The position numbers and the translations under genes are program-made. From NCBI GenBank assembly GCA_009781175.1, contig WQYQ01000019.1, forward strand, positions 1 through 64,000: DNA of 64,000 bases, given 5' to 3'. Below the pieces are notes generated by a model. It was not told the origin of the DNA and did not search any database. It saw nothing but the letters and a program-made list of their open reading frames with translations. The stretch comes from Betaproteobacteria bacterium (GTDB lineage Bacteria; Pseudomonadota; Gammaproteobacteria; Burkholderiales; Rhodocyclaceae). Each line of letters begins with the position of its first letter. The stretch's first letter is position 1. Shown piece by piece: positions 43,078-51,003 of the stretch.

Positions 43078-44166
43078 TCAGCTTCCACTTTGCCGCGCCT
43101 TCGCCAGAGCTTGTGCGGTGGCCACGGGGTCGACCGCAATCGCTTCGCCGGGCTGCAAGCCCGCGATCACCTCGACCTCTTTGCCAAATTGCTCGCCGAG
43201 GCGCAACTGGCGCAGCGACAGGCGTTCTTCCGCCAGCACATAGACGGCGTTCAATTCGCCGCGCCGCACCAGCGCCGAGGCTGGGATGCGCGGCAGCGCG
43301 CCGCCTTTGGTGGCCGGGAAGCGCACTTTCACGCTCGCGCCCGGCATCGGCACGGGGTCGAGGCGCGGCAACTGCACGCGCACCTTGACGCTGTGCGTGG
43401 CCGGATCGGCGCTCGGAAACACCATCACCTTGTCGATATTCACCGTGCGCCCATCGTCGAACACAAGCTGCGCCTGCGGCTGCGCGCGAATCGCCGCCGC
43501 GTCCGACTGCGGCACGCTGACGTCGATGCGCAACGCATCGGGCGAGAACACCGTCATCAGGGTTTGCCCCGAGATCAGGTTGCCGCCGAACACCACGCTT
43601 TCGCCCGGCTCCACGTTGCGCGCAGAGACGATGCCGGCGAACGGCGCGCGCACCGTCGTGTAATCCGCCTGCCGGGCGGCATTGCTGACCTGCGCGCGCG
43701 CTGCATCGCGCGCGGCGATCGCCGAGTCGCGCGTCGCGCGGGCTTGATCGAGCTGGAGTTTCGAGATGAACTGTTGATCGGCCAGCGCTACATAGCGGCG
43801 CCAGGTATTTTCCGCCTCCACGAGCGCGGCCTCGGCGACCTGTAGTTGCGCGCGCGCGCTGTCGAGGCCGGCTTGCTGTTCCACCGCGGTCATGCGCAGC
43901 AGCACCGCGCCGGCGGCTACCTTGTCGCCGACGTCGTAATTCACCTCGACCACCCGGGCGCTGGTCTGTGCCGACAGGGTGGCCTGCCGCACCGCCTCGA
44001 CAACGCCATCCCAAGCGCGTCCGCTACCGGCTCCCGCGGCGGGAACCTTCAGGGTTTGGATATCTTTGATGCTTTGCTGCTCGGGCGGCGGTTTGGCATT
44101 CCCGCCGCACCCGGCCAATACGCCGGCCAGCAGCGCCGCGACAAGCATTTTTGGATCGATTCTCAT
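43078..44166 (-). CDS. RND efflux periplasmic adaptor lipoprotein
   Basis: A 362-residue membrane-fusion protein. The lipobox is LAGVLAGCGG. A lipoyl half (VRQATLSAQTSARVVEVNYDVGDKV), an alpha-helical hairpin with alanine-rich helices (QQAGLDSARAQLQVAEAALVEAENT), the second lipoyl half (YTTVRAPFAGIVSARNVEPGESV) and a beta-barrel follow. Start at 44166 is just after the DUF2892 stop. It connects the pump to an outer-membrane channel not found in this window. Confidence 0.92.
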   Translation of the reverse strand: MRIDPKMLVAALLAGVLAGCGGNAKPPPEQQSIKDIQTLKVPAAGAGSGRAWDGVVEAVRQATLSAQTSARVVEVNYDVGDKVAAGAVLLRMTAVEQQAGLDSARAQLQVAEAALVEAENTWRRYVALADQQFISKLQLDQARATRDSAIAARDAARAQVSNAARQADYTTVRAPFAGIVSARNVEPGESVVFGGNLISGQTLMTVFSPDALRIDVSVPQSDAAAIRAQPQAQLVFDDGRTVNIDKVMVFPSADPATHSVKVRVQLPRLDPVPMPGASVKVRFPATKGGALPRIPASALVRRGELNAVYVLAEERLSLRQLRLGEQFGKEVEVIAGLQPGEAIAVDPVATAQALAKARQSGS

Positions 44167-44176
44167 CGGCGATGGC

Positions 44177-44380
44177 TCACTTGAAAGCACAACCGCTGGC
44201 GATGCCGAGCTTGCGGAACAAAACGGCCACCGGACAAAAGCCGGTGACGCTGGCTTGCAGTAGGTTGAGACCGATGAAGACGGTGAACAGCAGCCACCAC
44301 GGCGAGACGAAATACACCAGCGCGGCGCTAAGCAAAACCATCACACCGGCGAACGCCATCACGGCACGGTCAAGATTCAT
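44177..44380 (-). CDS. DUF2892 inner-membrane protein
   Basis: A 67-residue protein with two helices (VMAFAGVMVLLSAALVYFV and WWLLFTVFIGLNLLQASV) and the family motif GFCPVAVLFRKLG. Related domains are fused to or encoded beside rhodaneses such as YgaP, which move sulfane sulfur. Start at 44380 (GGGAGA eight bases before). First gene of the operon with the RND pump. Confidence 0.87.
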   Translation of the reverse strand: MNLDRAVMAFAGVMVLLSAALVYFVSPWWLLFTVFIGLNLLQASVTGFCPVAVLFRKLGIASGCAFK

Positions 44381-44395
44381 CGCAGTATCTCCCAA

Positions 44396-44461
44396 ATTGG
44401 ATGTTGTTTATTATATTATTCTAAATTAGAAATTACTTATATCATAGAGGAATGCTTCACA
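44396..44461. promoter_or_regulatory. Divergent promoter with ArsR-type palindrome
   Basis: A 66-bp AT-rich gap between the RND operon and the first rhodanese gene. It contains the perfect palindrome TTCTAA-A-TTAGAA (44419-44431), a likely operator for the ArsR-type repressor encoded in the module. TATCAT (44440-44445) may be the -10 of the plus-strand operon. Confidence 0.65.
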
Positions 44462-44851
44462 ATGCTTACCGCCAACGACTTGGTGGCTTCGGCCCGGAGC
44501 CGAATCCATGAAATCTCCCCCGCCGAATTGCAAACATGGAATGCGCGCGATTTCGTGTTGATCGACGTGCGTGAACCGGACGAGTACGCGGCCGGACATA
44601 TCCCCGGCGCCATCAATCTGCCGCGCGGTGTGCTTGAGTTCCGCATCGAATCCCATCCGGCCTTAGCCGGCGCAGCCAATCCTGCGCAGGCGGATCGCTC
44701 CCGCTCGCTCGTGCTGTACTGCCTGACCAGCGGCCGCGCGGCCCTGGCCGCCGACAGCCTGCAGCAGCTCGGCTTCGCCAAGGTGCACTCGCTGGCCGGC
44801 GGCTTTACGGCGTGGCGCGCCGCGGGCCTGCCCGTTGCCGACGCGGCATGA
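44462..44851 (+). CDS. Rhodanese-domain sulfurtransferase
   Basis: A 129-residue single rhodanese domain. The N-terminal Asp signature is FVLIDVREPDEYAAGHIPGAINLP, and the catalytic cysteine loop is LYCLTSGRAAL. Carries sulfane sulfur as a persulfide. It begins the plus-strand sulfur module; the ArsR regulator follows 13 bases later. Confidence 0.92.
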   Translation: MLTANDLVASARSRIHEISPAELQTWNARDFVLIDVREPDEYAAGHIPGAINLPRGVLEFRIESHPALAGAANPAQADRSRSLVLYCLTSGRAALAADSLQQLGFAKVHSLAGGFTAWRAAGLPVADAA

Positions 44852-44864
44852 GCAGGCCGATCCG

Positions 44865-45197
44865 ATGACTGCCAAGAGCGTCCTCGTCCGTATTAACCCC
44901 GACGCGGTGCGTTCCCACTCCAGCGAAGCCGCGCACCTGCTCAAAGCGCTCGCCAACGAAAAGCGCCTGCTGATCCTGTGCCTGCTCGCGGAGGGCGAGC
45001 GCTCGGTCGGCGAACTCAACGCGCTGCTCGACCTGAGCCAGTCGGCGCTGTCGCAGCACTTGGCGATCCTGCGCGAAGAGGGCATGGTCGATACGCGGCG
45101 CGAAGCGCAGACCATCCATTACTCGCTGGCGTCGGGGCCCGCTTTCGAGGTGATCCAGACCTTGCACAGCATTTACTGTGCTCCCCGCCAGAACTAA
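44865..45197 (+). CDS. ArsR-family regulator with cysteine pair (BigR/SqrR-like)
   Basis: A 110-residue winged-helix repressor. The recognition region is LLDLSQSALSQHLAILREEGMV. Two cysteines, LLILCLL (about residue 40) and SIYCAPRQ (near the end), lie at the positions that form a polysulfide bridge in SqrR/BigR. The metal-binding CxC motif of classic ArsR is missing. It probably represses the divergent promoter at 44396-44461 until persulfide appears. Start at ATG 44865; earlier TTG is possible. Confidence 0.87.
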   Translation: MTAKSVLVRINPDAVRSHSSEAAHLLKALANEKRLLILCLLAEGERSVGELNALLDLSQSALSQHLAILREEGMVDTRREAQTIHYSLASGPAFEVIQTLHSIYCAPRQN

Positions 45198-45209
45198 CAG
45201 AGGAAAACC

Positions 45210-45572
45210 ATGATTAACCCATTCAAAGCGCTGTTCGGCAGCGCGGGCGAACAGATCGACGTCCAGGACGCGGCGCGCCGGCTCGAAGCCGGCGCGGTCA
45301 TGATCGATGTGCGCGAAGCCAACGAATACGCCGGCGGCCATGCGCCAGCGGCGCTGCACCTGCCGCTGAGCTTGATCCGCGCTCAGGGCGGGGCCGCCGT
45401 CGATGCGCTGAACCTGCCCGGGGAAACCGCCGAGATCCTGCTGATCTGCCAGGGCGGCATGCGCTCCGGCGCGGCGCAGGCAGTCCTGGCGCGCGACACG
45501 CAGCGGCGCTATATCAACGTCGCCGGCGGCATGGGGGCCTGGATCTCTCGCGGGCTGCCTGTGTCACGATAA
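45210..45572 (+). CDS. Rhodanese-domain sulfurtransferase (second)
   Basis: A 120-residue rhodanese domain with VMIDVREANEYAGGHAPAALHLP and the catalytic loop LLICQGGMRSGAAQ. A strong AGAGGAAAA site lies before the start, 12 bases after the ArsR stop. Same operon as the first rhodanese; together they may hand sulfane sulfur on during sulfide detoxification. Confidence 0.92.
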   Translation: MINPFKALFGSAGEQIDVQDAARRLEAGAVMIDVREANEYAGGHAPAALHLPLSLIRAQGGAAVDALNLPGETAEILLICQGGMRSGAAQAVLARDTQRRYINVAGGMGAWISRGLPVSR

Positions 45573-45714
45573 GAACCTGTTCATAATCTTGCTGCGATCC
45601 CGTGATCGGGGCTCATGCGCTGCTCGGAATCCTCATTTATCACTCATAAATTCCGGTTCCTGCGCTGCTCTTCACCCCGCTGACGGGCTCTCGCGACAGA
45701 TTCTGAATAGGTTC
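45573..45714. mobile_element. 142-bp MITE-like element
   Basis: Terminal inverted repeats of about 24 bp: GAACCTGTTCATAATCTTGC at the left, and GAACCTATTCAGAATCTGTC on the opposite strand at the right, both ending GCGA. The centre is palindromic around GCGCTGCTCGGAAT / ATTCCGGTTCC. It starts right after the stop codon of the second rhodanese gene. Related ends are at 32350-32373 and 9302-9326. Confidence 0.75.
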
Positions 45715-45751
45715 GAAGGGCTGCGCGCCGTTCGCTCCACCCGCAAACATT

Positions 45752-45765
45752 ATATTGAATAATAT
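45752..45765. promoter_or_regulatory. AT-rich palindrome before the second ArsR gene
   Basis: ATATT-GAAT-AATAT, perfect 5-bp arms, 33 bp before the start at 45799. Candidate operator for autoregulation of the ArsR gene. Confidence 0.5.
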
Positions 45766-45798
45766 ATTGTCGTTCGGTAAAGTGTTTGCGGAGGAACC

Positions 45799-46128
45799 AT
45801 GAACGACATCCATCCCCCGCTCGAACCGGAATCGATGCAGGCCGTCGCCGCGCAGGCTTGCCCGCTACTCAAAGTGCTTGCCAACCCGGACCGGCTGCTG
45901 CTGATGTGCCAGCTCTCGCTCGGCGAATTGAGCGTCAGCAATCTGGAAGAGCGTCTCGGCATCCGCCAGCCAACCTTGTCGCAGCAGCTCGGCGTGCTGC
46001 GCGAGGCGGGCCTCGTCGCTACGCGGCGCGACGGAAAAAACATCCATTATTCGGTCGCGAACCCCGCGGCGCTCGCGGTGATGACGGTGCTGTATCAACA
46101 GTTCTGCGCCGGCGCGCCGAAAACATAA
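45799..46128 (+). CDS. ArsR-family regulator with cysteine pair (second BigR/YgaV-like)
   Basis: A 109-residue winged-helix regulator: LEERLGIRQPTLSQQLGVLREAGLV for DNA reading, and cysteines in LLLMCQL and QQFCAGAP at the sulfur-sensing positions, plus an extra one in QACPLLK. GGAGGA site nine bases before the start. It is close to but not the same as the regulator at 44865, and has its own palindrome, so each may control a different promoter. Confidence 0.87.
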   Translation: MNDIHPPLEPESMQAVAAQACPLLKVLANPDRLLLMCQLSLGELSVSNLEERLGIRQPTLSQQLGVLREAGLVATRRDGKNIHYSVANPAALAVMTVLYQQFCAGAPKT

Positions 46129-46186
46129 GGTTTGCCGTATCCGAGCCGATAGAATCGGCAAATCCCACACAAAGCGGTATCTCGCA

Positions 46187-47989
46187 ATGGCTACCCTGAT
46201 TCCGAGTTACGCCAGTTGCGCCGGCCGGATGACTCCCGGTGAACGGCGTTTCGCGCAGCGGCTGGAAAGCAAGCTGGAAGAGGACTACCTCTGTTGGTAC
46301 GACGTTCCGATCGGCGTCGATAACGCGCACCCGGACTTCATTGTGCTGCACCCGCGGCGCGGCCTGCTGATCCTCGAAGTCAAGGATTGGAAACCCGCGA
46401 CGCTGCAGACGATCAACCCTAGCGAAGCGACGATTCTCACTGAGCGCGGACTCAAGCATGTCATTAACCCGCTTGAACAGGCGCGCCAGTATGCGCACGC
46501 GGTCGTGCGCGTGCTTGAAGGCGATCCGAAGCTGTGTTTCACCAGCGGCCGTGAGCAGGGCCGGCTGCGTTTTCCGTGGTCGTATGGGGTGGTGCTGACG
46601 AACATCACACGCAAGAATTTCGACGAATCAGGCATCGCCGAAGCCATCGAACCGGGCCGCGCGATCTGCCAGGACGAAATGCTTGAGACGGTCGATGTGG
46701 AAGCCTTCCAGCAACGCCTGTGGGAAATGTTCCGTGTACGTTTTCCTGGCGCGCTGCATCTGCCGCAGCTCGACCGCATCCGCTGGTTGCTTTTCCCCGA
46801 AGTTCGCATTCCGGCGCAGCCCGGCCTTTTCGACGGCGAAGCCGAAGACCTTGCTGCGTCCGTGCAAATTCCCGACCTGATGCGCGTGATGGATTTGCAG
46901 CAAGAACAACTCGCACGCAGTCTCGGCGACGGACATCGCGTAATTCATGGCGTTGCCGGTTCGGGCAAGACGATGATCCTTGGCTACCGTGCCGAACAGC
47001 TCGCGCGCGCATCAAGCAAGCCAGTGCTCGTGCTCTGCTACAACAAGACGCTGGCCGTGCGGCTGCAGCACTGGATGCAAGCCAAGGGCGTGGCCGACAA
47101 GGTCAATGTGCTGAATTTCCATGCCTGGTGCCGACGCCAGCTCGTTGCCTACAACGTCGATCTGCCGCACAACGCCGATACGAGCGCACTGATGGACGAG
47201 ATGGTCCAGCGCGTGATCGATGCCTGTTCGCGCGGGCAAATTCCGGGCGCACAGTACGCAGCGGTTTTAATCGACGAAGGGCACGACTTCCGCCCCGAAT
47301 GGTTCAAACTTGTCGTGCAGATGGTGGACCCGCGCAGCGACTCGCTGCTCGTGCTGTACGACGATGCGCAGTCGATTTACGATGCACGGCTCACGCGCGG
47401 CTTTTCGTTCAAGGGTGTCGGTATCCAGGCGCAAGGCCGCACCACGATTCTCAAGCTCAATTACCGCAATACGTGCGAAATCCTTGACTTCGCCGCGCGC
47501 TTCGCGCAGCGCTGCATCGAGGCGGCCGATGCTGACGACGACGGCATTCCGCGCCTCAGCCCGATCTCCGCCGGTCGCCACGGAGAAGCGCCTATCATCG
47601 TGCGCCTGCCTTCCCTGACGGAAGAAGGTTCCTGGATCGCGGCGCGCCTGCACGACGAACACGAACGCGGTATGCCGTGGCGTGATATGGCGATCCTGTA
47701 CCGCCACTACGACCCAACTTGCAAAGCGATCCGCGCGCAGCTCAAGAAAGTGCAGATTCCGACCACATGGAAAGACGATATTCGGTTTGATGACGCACAG
47801 GACACCGTGCGTCTGCTGCCGTTCCATTCGAGCAAGGGGCTGGAGTTCCCGCTCGTTATCGTTGCCGACGCGCCGCAGTCGGAGCCCAGCCAGCCATTCG
47901 ACGAGGAAGAAGCGCGGCTGCTGTATGTGGCGATGACGCGGGCGACGGATAAACTCGTCCTCACAAGCAACGAAGCCTCAATACACTGA
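46187..47989 (+). CDS. NERD domain/UvrD-like helicase fusion
   Basis: A 600-residue protein. An N-terminal nuclease-related NERD domain (residues about 15-130; VDNAHPDFIVLHPRRGLLILEVKDWKP, with the E-x-K catalytic core) is followed by a superfamily 1 helicase: Walker A GVAGSGKTM (about 256), Walker B VLIDEGHDF, motif III region LVLYDDAQSIYD, and the C-terminal HSSKGLEFPLVIVAD and YVAMTRATDKLVL. Such proteins repair or restrict DNA. No partner methylase or defence gene is beside it. Confidence 0.92.
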   Translation: MATLIPSYASCAGRMTPGERRFAQRLESKLEEDYLCWYDVPIGVDNAHPDFIVLHPRRGLLILEVKDWKPATLQTINPSEATILTERGLKHVINPLEQARQYAHAVVRVLEGDPKLCFTSGREQGRLRFPWSYGVVLTNITRKNFDESGIAEAIEPGRAICQDEMLETVDVEAFQQRLWEMFRVRFPGALHLPQLDRIRWLLFPEVRIPAQPGLFDGEAEDLAASVQIPDLMRVMDLQQEQLARSLGDGHRVIHGVAGSGKTMILGYRAEQLARASSKPVLVLCYNKTLAVRLQHWMQAKGVADKVNVLNFHAWCRRQLVAYNVDLPHNADTSALMDEMVQRVIDACSRGQIPGAQYAAVLIDEGHDFRPEWFKLVVQMVDPRSDSLLVLYDDAQSIYDARLTRGFSFKGVGIQAQGRTTILKLNYRNTCEILDFAARFAQRCIEAADADDDGIPRLSPISAGRHGEAPIIVRLPSLTEEGSWIAARLHDEHERGMPWRDMAILYRHYDPTCKAIRAQLKKVQIPTTWKDDIRFDDAQDTVRLLPFHSSKGLEFPLVIVADAPQSEPSQPFDEEEARLLYVAMTRATDKLVLTSNEASIH

Positions 47990-48017
47990 GTTTGCCTTTG
48001 CTCGGGTCACGGCTCAA

Positions 48018-49961
48018 TCAGTAAAAGCGCACAGCCGTATCGAAGCGCCAAGTCCGGCGGATTTCAACCACGTCGTACTGACGCGCCAGCGCCGGCGGGA
48101 AGGCCGGGTAAGGCATATGGCTTTGCACGATGCGGCGTATCGCTTCATCGACCTCCGCCACGCCGCTTGATACAACGAAATTCACCGACTCGATCGACCC
48201 GTCGCTGCGGATGGCCACCGTCACCATGGGATCGGTATGCGGCCGCTGCGCCAATTGACGGACCGTTTCGGGCGACGTGTTGAGTTGGATTCTCCGCGCC
48301 CACGCTTCGGCGTATTGGACGAGTTCAACGTTCGGATCGGAGCGCCCCCATAGTCTGACCCGGCGTGCGGTGCTCAGTGAGAAAGGAAGGTTGTTCGAAG
48401 ACGGGGGAGTGGCCGCTTCACGCTGGGCGGCTTCCGCGTCGAGCTGGCGTCCCATGGCGCGCCGCCGCGCTTCCCGTCTTTCTTCCTCCTCACGCTTTGC
48501 CTGAAGGCGTGAAGTCTCCTGGCGCGCCGCTTCGGCGCGAGCCGCTTCTTGACGAGCATTCTCCTGACGCTGCCCTTCCAACTTTGCCGCCGCCAATCGT
48601 TCGGCCTCACGACGTTCGCCCTCCAGCCGCGCAGCCTCGGCGCGAGCGCTTTCCTGACGCGCGGCTTCCTGGCGTTCCGCTTCCTGTTTGGCCGCCGCCT
48701 GCCGCGCCACCTCGCGGCGTTCAGCTTCGAGCCGCGCAGTCTCGGCGCGCGCCGCTTCCTGACGCGCTTCCTCCTGATGCTGCGCTTCCAGCTTTGCTGC
48801 GGCTACGCGAGCGACTTCTTGGCGCTCAGCCTCTAGCCGCGCCGCTTCAGCACGCGCGGTTTCCTGGCGGGCCTCCTCCTGGCGCTGCGCCTCCAGCTTC
48901 GCCGTCCCTAAGCGCGCGGTTTCACGGCGTTCAGCTTCGAGCCGTGCAGCCTCGGCGCGCGCCGCTGCCTGAGCTTCCTCCTGGTGCTGTGCTTCCAGCT
49001 TTGCCGCGGCCAATCGCTCCGCCGCTTGGCGTTCAGCTTTCAGTCGTGCGGCTTCGGCACGCGCCGCTTCCTGGCGAGCCTCCTCTTGGCGCTGCGCTTC
49101 CTGTTGCGCCGCCAGCCGCGCGGTTTCCAGCAGATCGGCTTGCCGCTGCGCCTCGCGCTCCGCAGGGTCAGGTTTGCTTGCTTCAGTGGCTTGCGGTTGT
49201 TGTGTTTCCGGTTCGGCTTGCTTCTGTGCGGGTTTCTCGCTACCCCGAGGCGTCGGCGCGATGTCTGGGGTCACGGCGCTCGGCGCGAGCGTGCTGCCGG
49301 GCTTCGGTTCTGGAGGGGGTGGCGGCACGACGAACGCGGGATCGTCGGATTTTTCCAGGGCAATCACCGCCACCTGGGGAATCGGCGTGGGCGCGGCGCT
49401 GCTGCGTGCGCTGCGCGAAGCCGTTTCTATAGGCGTCGCATGAGTCGGGACACTTGTTTCCGGCGCAGCCTTTGCCGCCACGATCGCCACTGTGGGATGG
49501 CTCGGGCTTGGGAGCGAGGGTTTGGGCGGTGTCTGGACCGGCCGAGCGGCAACGTTTGACGCCTGCGGCGGTTCCTTGGCCGGCGCTGGCGTCGGCTGCG
49601 CGGTTGCGACCCGCACTGGCCTGAGCGTGGCGTGCAGACTGGGCGCTTCAATCGAGCGTTGCTTCCAGGGGAGAGTCAGGCCCGGAAGAAGCCCAAGCCC
49701 CTCGCCGCCAGAGAAGGTCATGCTCAGCAACAGCAGGTGAAACAGCAGGGAAAACAGGAATGAAAGGCTTAACCGCCTGTCTTCAGCGCGTTTTTGCTTG
49801 AAGCGCGCGCGTTTTTCGGTCCGCTTCACGGGATTCTTTGATCGCCGTGTTTGCTTGGCCTTGATCCGATCTAACCGCTCCTCAAGCTCAGAGCGGCGCT
49901 TGGCGGCTCCGTTTCGGCTGAGAGACGCAGGAGCTATTTTCGGGCGGTTGGATGTGGGCAC
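48018..49961 (-). CDS. TonB/TolA-like protein with long coiled-coil repeats
   Basis: A 647-residue protein that spans the periplasm: a basic cytoplasmic N-terminus, one helix (LSLSFLFSLLFHLLLLSMTF) with the histidine typical of energy transducers, a proline/alanine-rich stretch (residues about 110-270), a long E/A/R/Q coiled coil (about 270-500) and a TonB C-terminal domain (MVTVAIRSDGSIESVNFVVSSG, ending near the C-terminus). It probably couples the proton motive force to outer-membrane transport, or works like TolA. ExbB/ExbD partners are not in the window. Confidence 0.88.
   Translation of the reverse strand: MPTSNRPKIAPASLSRNGAAKRRSELEERLDRIKAKQTRRSKNPVKRTEKRARFKQKRAEDRRLSLSFLFSLLFHLLLLSMTFSGGEGLGLLPGLTLPWKQRSIEAPSLHATLRPVRVATAQPTPAPAKEPPQASNVAARPVQTPPKPSLPSPSHPTVAIVAAKAAPETSVPTHATPIETASRSARSSAAPTPIPQVAVIALEKSDDPAFVVPPPPPEPKPGSTLAPSAVTPDIAPTPRGSEKPAQKQAEPETQQPQATEASKPDPAEREAQRQADLLETARLAAQQEAQRQEEARQEAARAEAARLKAERQAAERLAAAKLEAQHQEEAQAAARAEAARLEAERRETARLGTAKLEAQRQEEARQETARAEAARLEAERQEVARVAAAKLEAQHQEEARQEAARAETARLEAERREVARQAAAKQEAERQEAARQESARAEAARLEGERREAERLAAAKLEGQRQENARQEAARAEAARQETSRLQAKREEEERREARRRAMGRQLDAEAAQREAATPPSSNNLPFSLSTARRVRLWGRSDPNVELVQYAEAWARRIQLNTSPETVRQLAQRPHTDPMVTVAIRSDGSIESVNFVVSSGVAEVDEAIRRIVQSHMPYPAFPPALARQYDVVEIRRTWRFDTAVRFY
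48540..49065 (-). repeat. Five tandem 105-bp repeats in the TonB/TolA-like gene
   Basis: Each unit encodes 35 residues of pattern ARAEAARLEAERREVAR then an AAAKLEAQRQEEARQEA half. Five full copies and a partial sixth, all in frame. Copy number probably varies between strains and would set the length of the periplasmic rod. Confidence 0.8.
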
Positions 49962-50169
49962 GATTGAATGGAAAACGCTTTAGCGTTGATGCGCGTCAGT
50001 TCAGCAACCGGCTACAGCCGGCAGCTTTGGCCGAAGAATCGAAACGGAAAGAAACGCATTGTGCCAAAGGTCTGCTCAGGCCCGGAAGTGCATCTTGCCG
50101 CAGCTTGAGAGCGGAAATTGAGAAAAATCGATGGATCGGGATTGAGATAAATTTTCCGGAGCTGAAAAA

Positions 50170-50790
50170 ATGGGCGAAACGATCAACATCAACAACTACT
50201 TAGCCAAGACCGCCGTAGCGAACGGTTTGGACCTGACCGGCCTGCAATTGCCGGACTGCGAGCTTGACCCGGAAAAAATCAAGGTCGTCATGATTAGCGA
50301 AGCGCCGCCGCAAAATCCGGACGACGGTTTTTACAGCACGGCCACCGACCCGGATTACATGCGCACGACGCTTGGTTTGTTTGCTGCCGCGGGGGTTCGG
50401 GCCGAAAGCATGCGCGACATCCTGGACATGGGGATTTACATCACCACCGCCGTAAAAACCCCGAAAACCGGTTATGCGGTCGACGCGAAGCTTATCAAGG
50501 CGCATCTGCCGATTCTTGAAGCCGAGCTTGCGCTGTTCCCGAATCTCAGCGTCATCATGCTGATGGGGGACGTGGCAAAAAAGGCAGTCAACCTGATCGT
50601 CAAAGCAAAGACCAAGAAAAACGTCATCCCGGCGGAGTCGACTTATAAGATCCGTCAGAATGAATATTACTGGGGCGACGTCCGCGTATTTCCGTCCTAC
50701 ATCATGACCGGCGGGAGCATTCTGATCGAAAAATTCAAGCGCAACGCGATCGCGGACGATATGCGCAGGATGATTAAGGCGATGGGATGA
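50170..50790 (+). CDS. Uracil-DNA glycosylase-like family protein
   Basis: A 206-residue protein with the fold pattern of the uracil-DNA glycosylase superfamily: motif 1 region VVMISEAPPQNPDDGFYS, a helix with MGIYITTAVKTPK, the LSVIMLMGDVAKKA strand, and a final VFPSYIMTGGS in place of the usual HPS motif. Whether it removes bases is uncertain, as the catalytic residues are unusual. Start at ATG 50170, with GGAG six bases upstream. It lies just outside the cassette array and runs opposite to it. Confidence 0.7.
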   Translation: MGETININNYLAKTAVANGLDLTGLQLPDCELDPEKIKVVMISEAPPQNPDDGFYSTATDPDYMRTTLGLFAAAGVRAESMRDILDMGIYITTAVKTPKTGYAVDAKLIKAHLPILEAELALFPNLSVIMLMGDVAKKAVNLIVKAKTKKNVIPAESTYKIRQNEYYWGDVRVFPSYIMTGGSILIEKFKRNAIADDMRRMIKAMG

Positions 50791-50890
50791 CTCCGCATGA
50801 GTTGATGGTGAACCGCCCCAGCCTGACGTTTGATAGCAGCGATATGGTGACGACGTGCCGAGGTTCGCAGACTCACCCCCGACCTATGCG

Positions 50891-50960
50891 GGCTAACGCC
50901 AGCGTTAACAGGTGGCTGCCAGCGGAGCTGGTAGACGTCCTGTTGAACAACCAGTTAGGC
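50891..50960 (-). other. attC-like recombination site 1
   Basis: On the minus strand: GCCTAAC, then GTTCAACAGG facing CCTGTTAACGC with one unpaired base, an inner CCAGC/GCTGG hairpin, and GTTAGCC at the end. This is the R''-L''-L'-R' layout of an integron attC site (70 bp). It follows the stop of the 297-residue gene, as attC sites do. Confidence 0.8.
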
Positions 50961-51003
50961 TGATGAGCAAAGGCAGTGACTTGCTTTTCATATATGTGGA
51001 AAT

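Noticed and set aside
48365-49432. Long proline/leucine/arginine-rich open frame opposite the TonB/TolA-like gene
   Set aside because: It mirrors the repeated coiled-coil codons on the other strand; composition is unlike a protein and there is no ribosome site.
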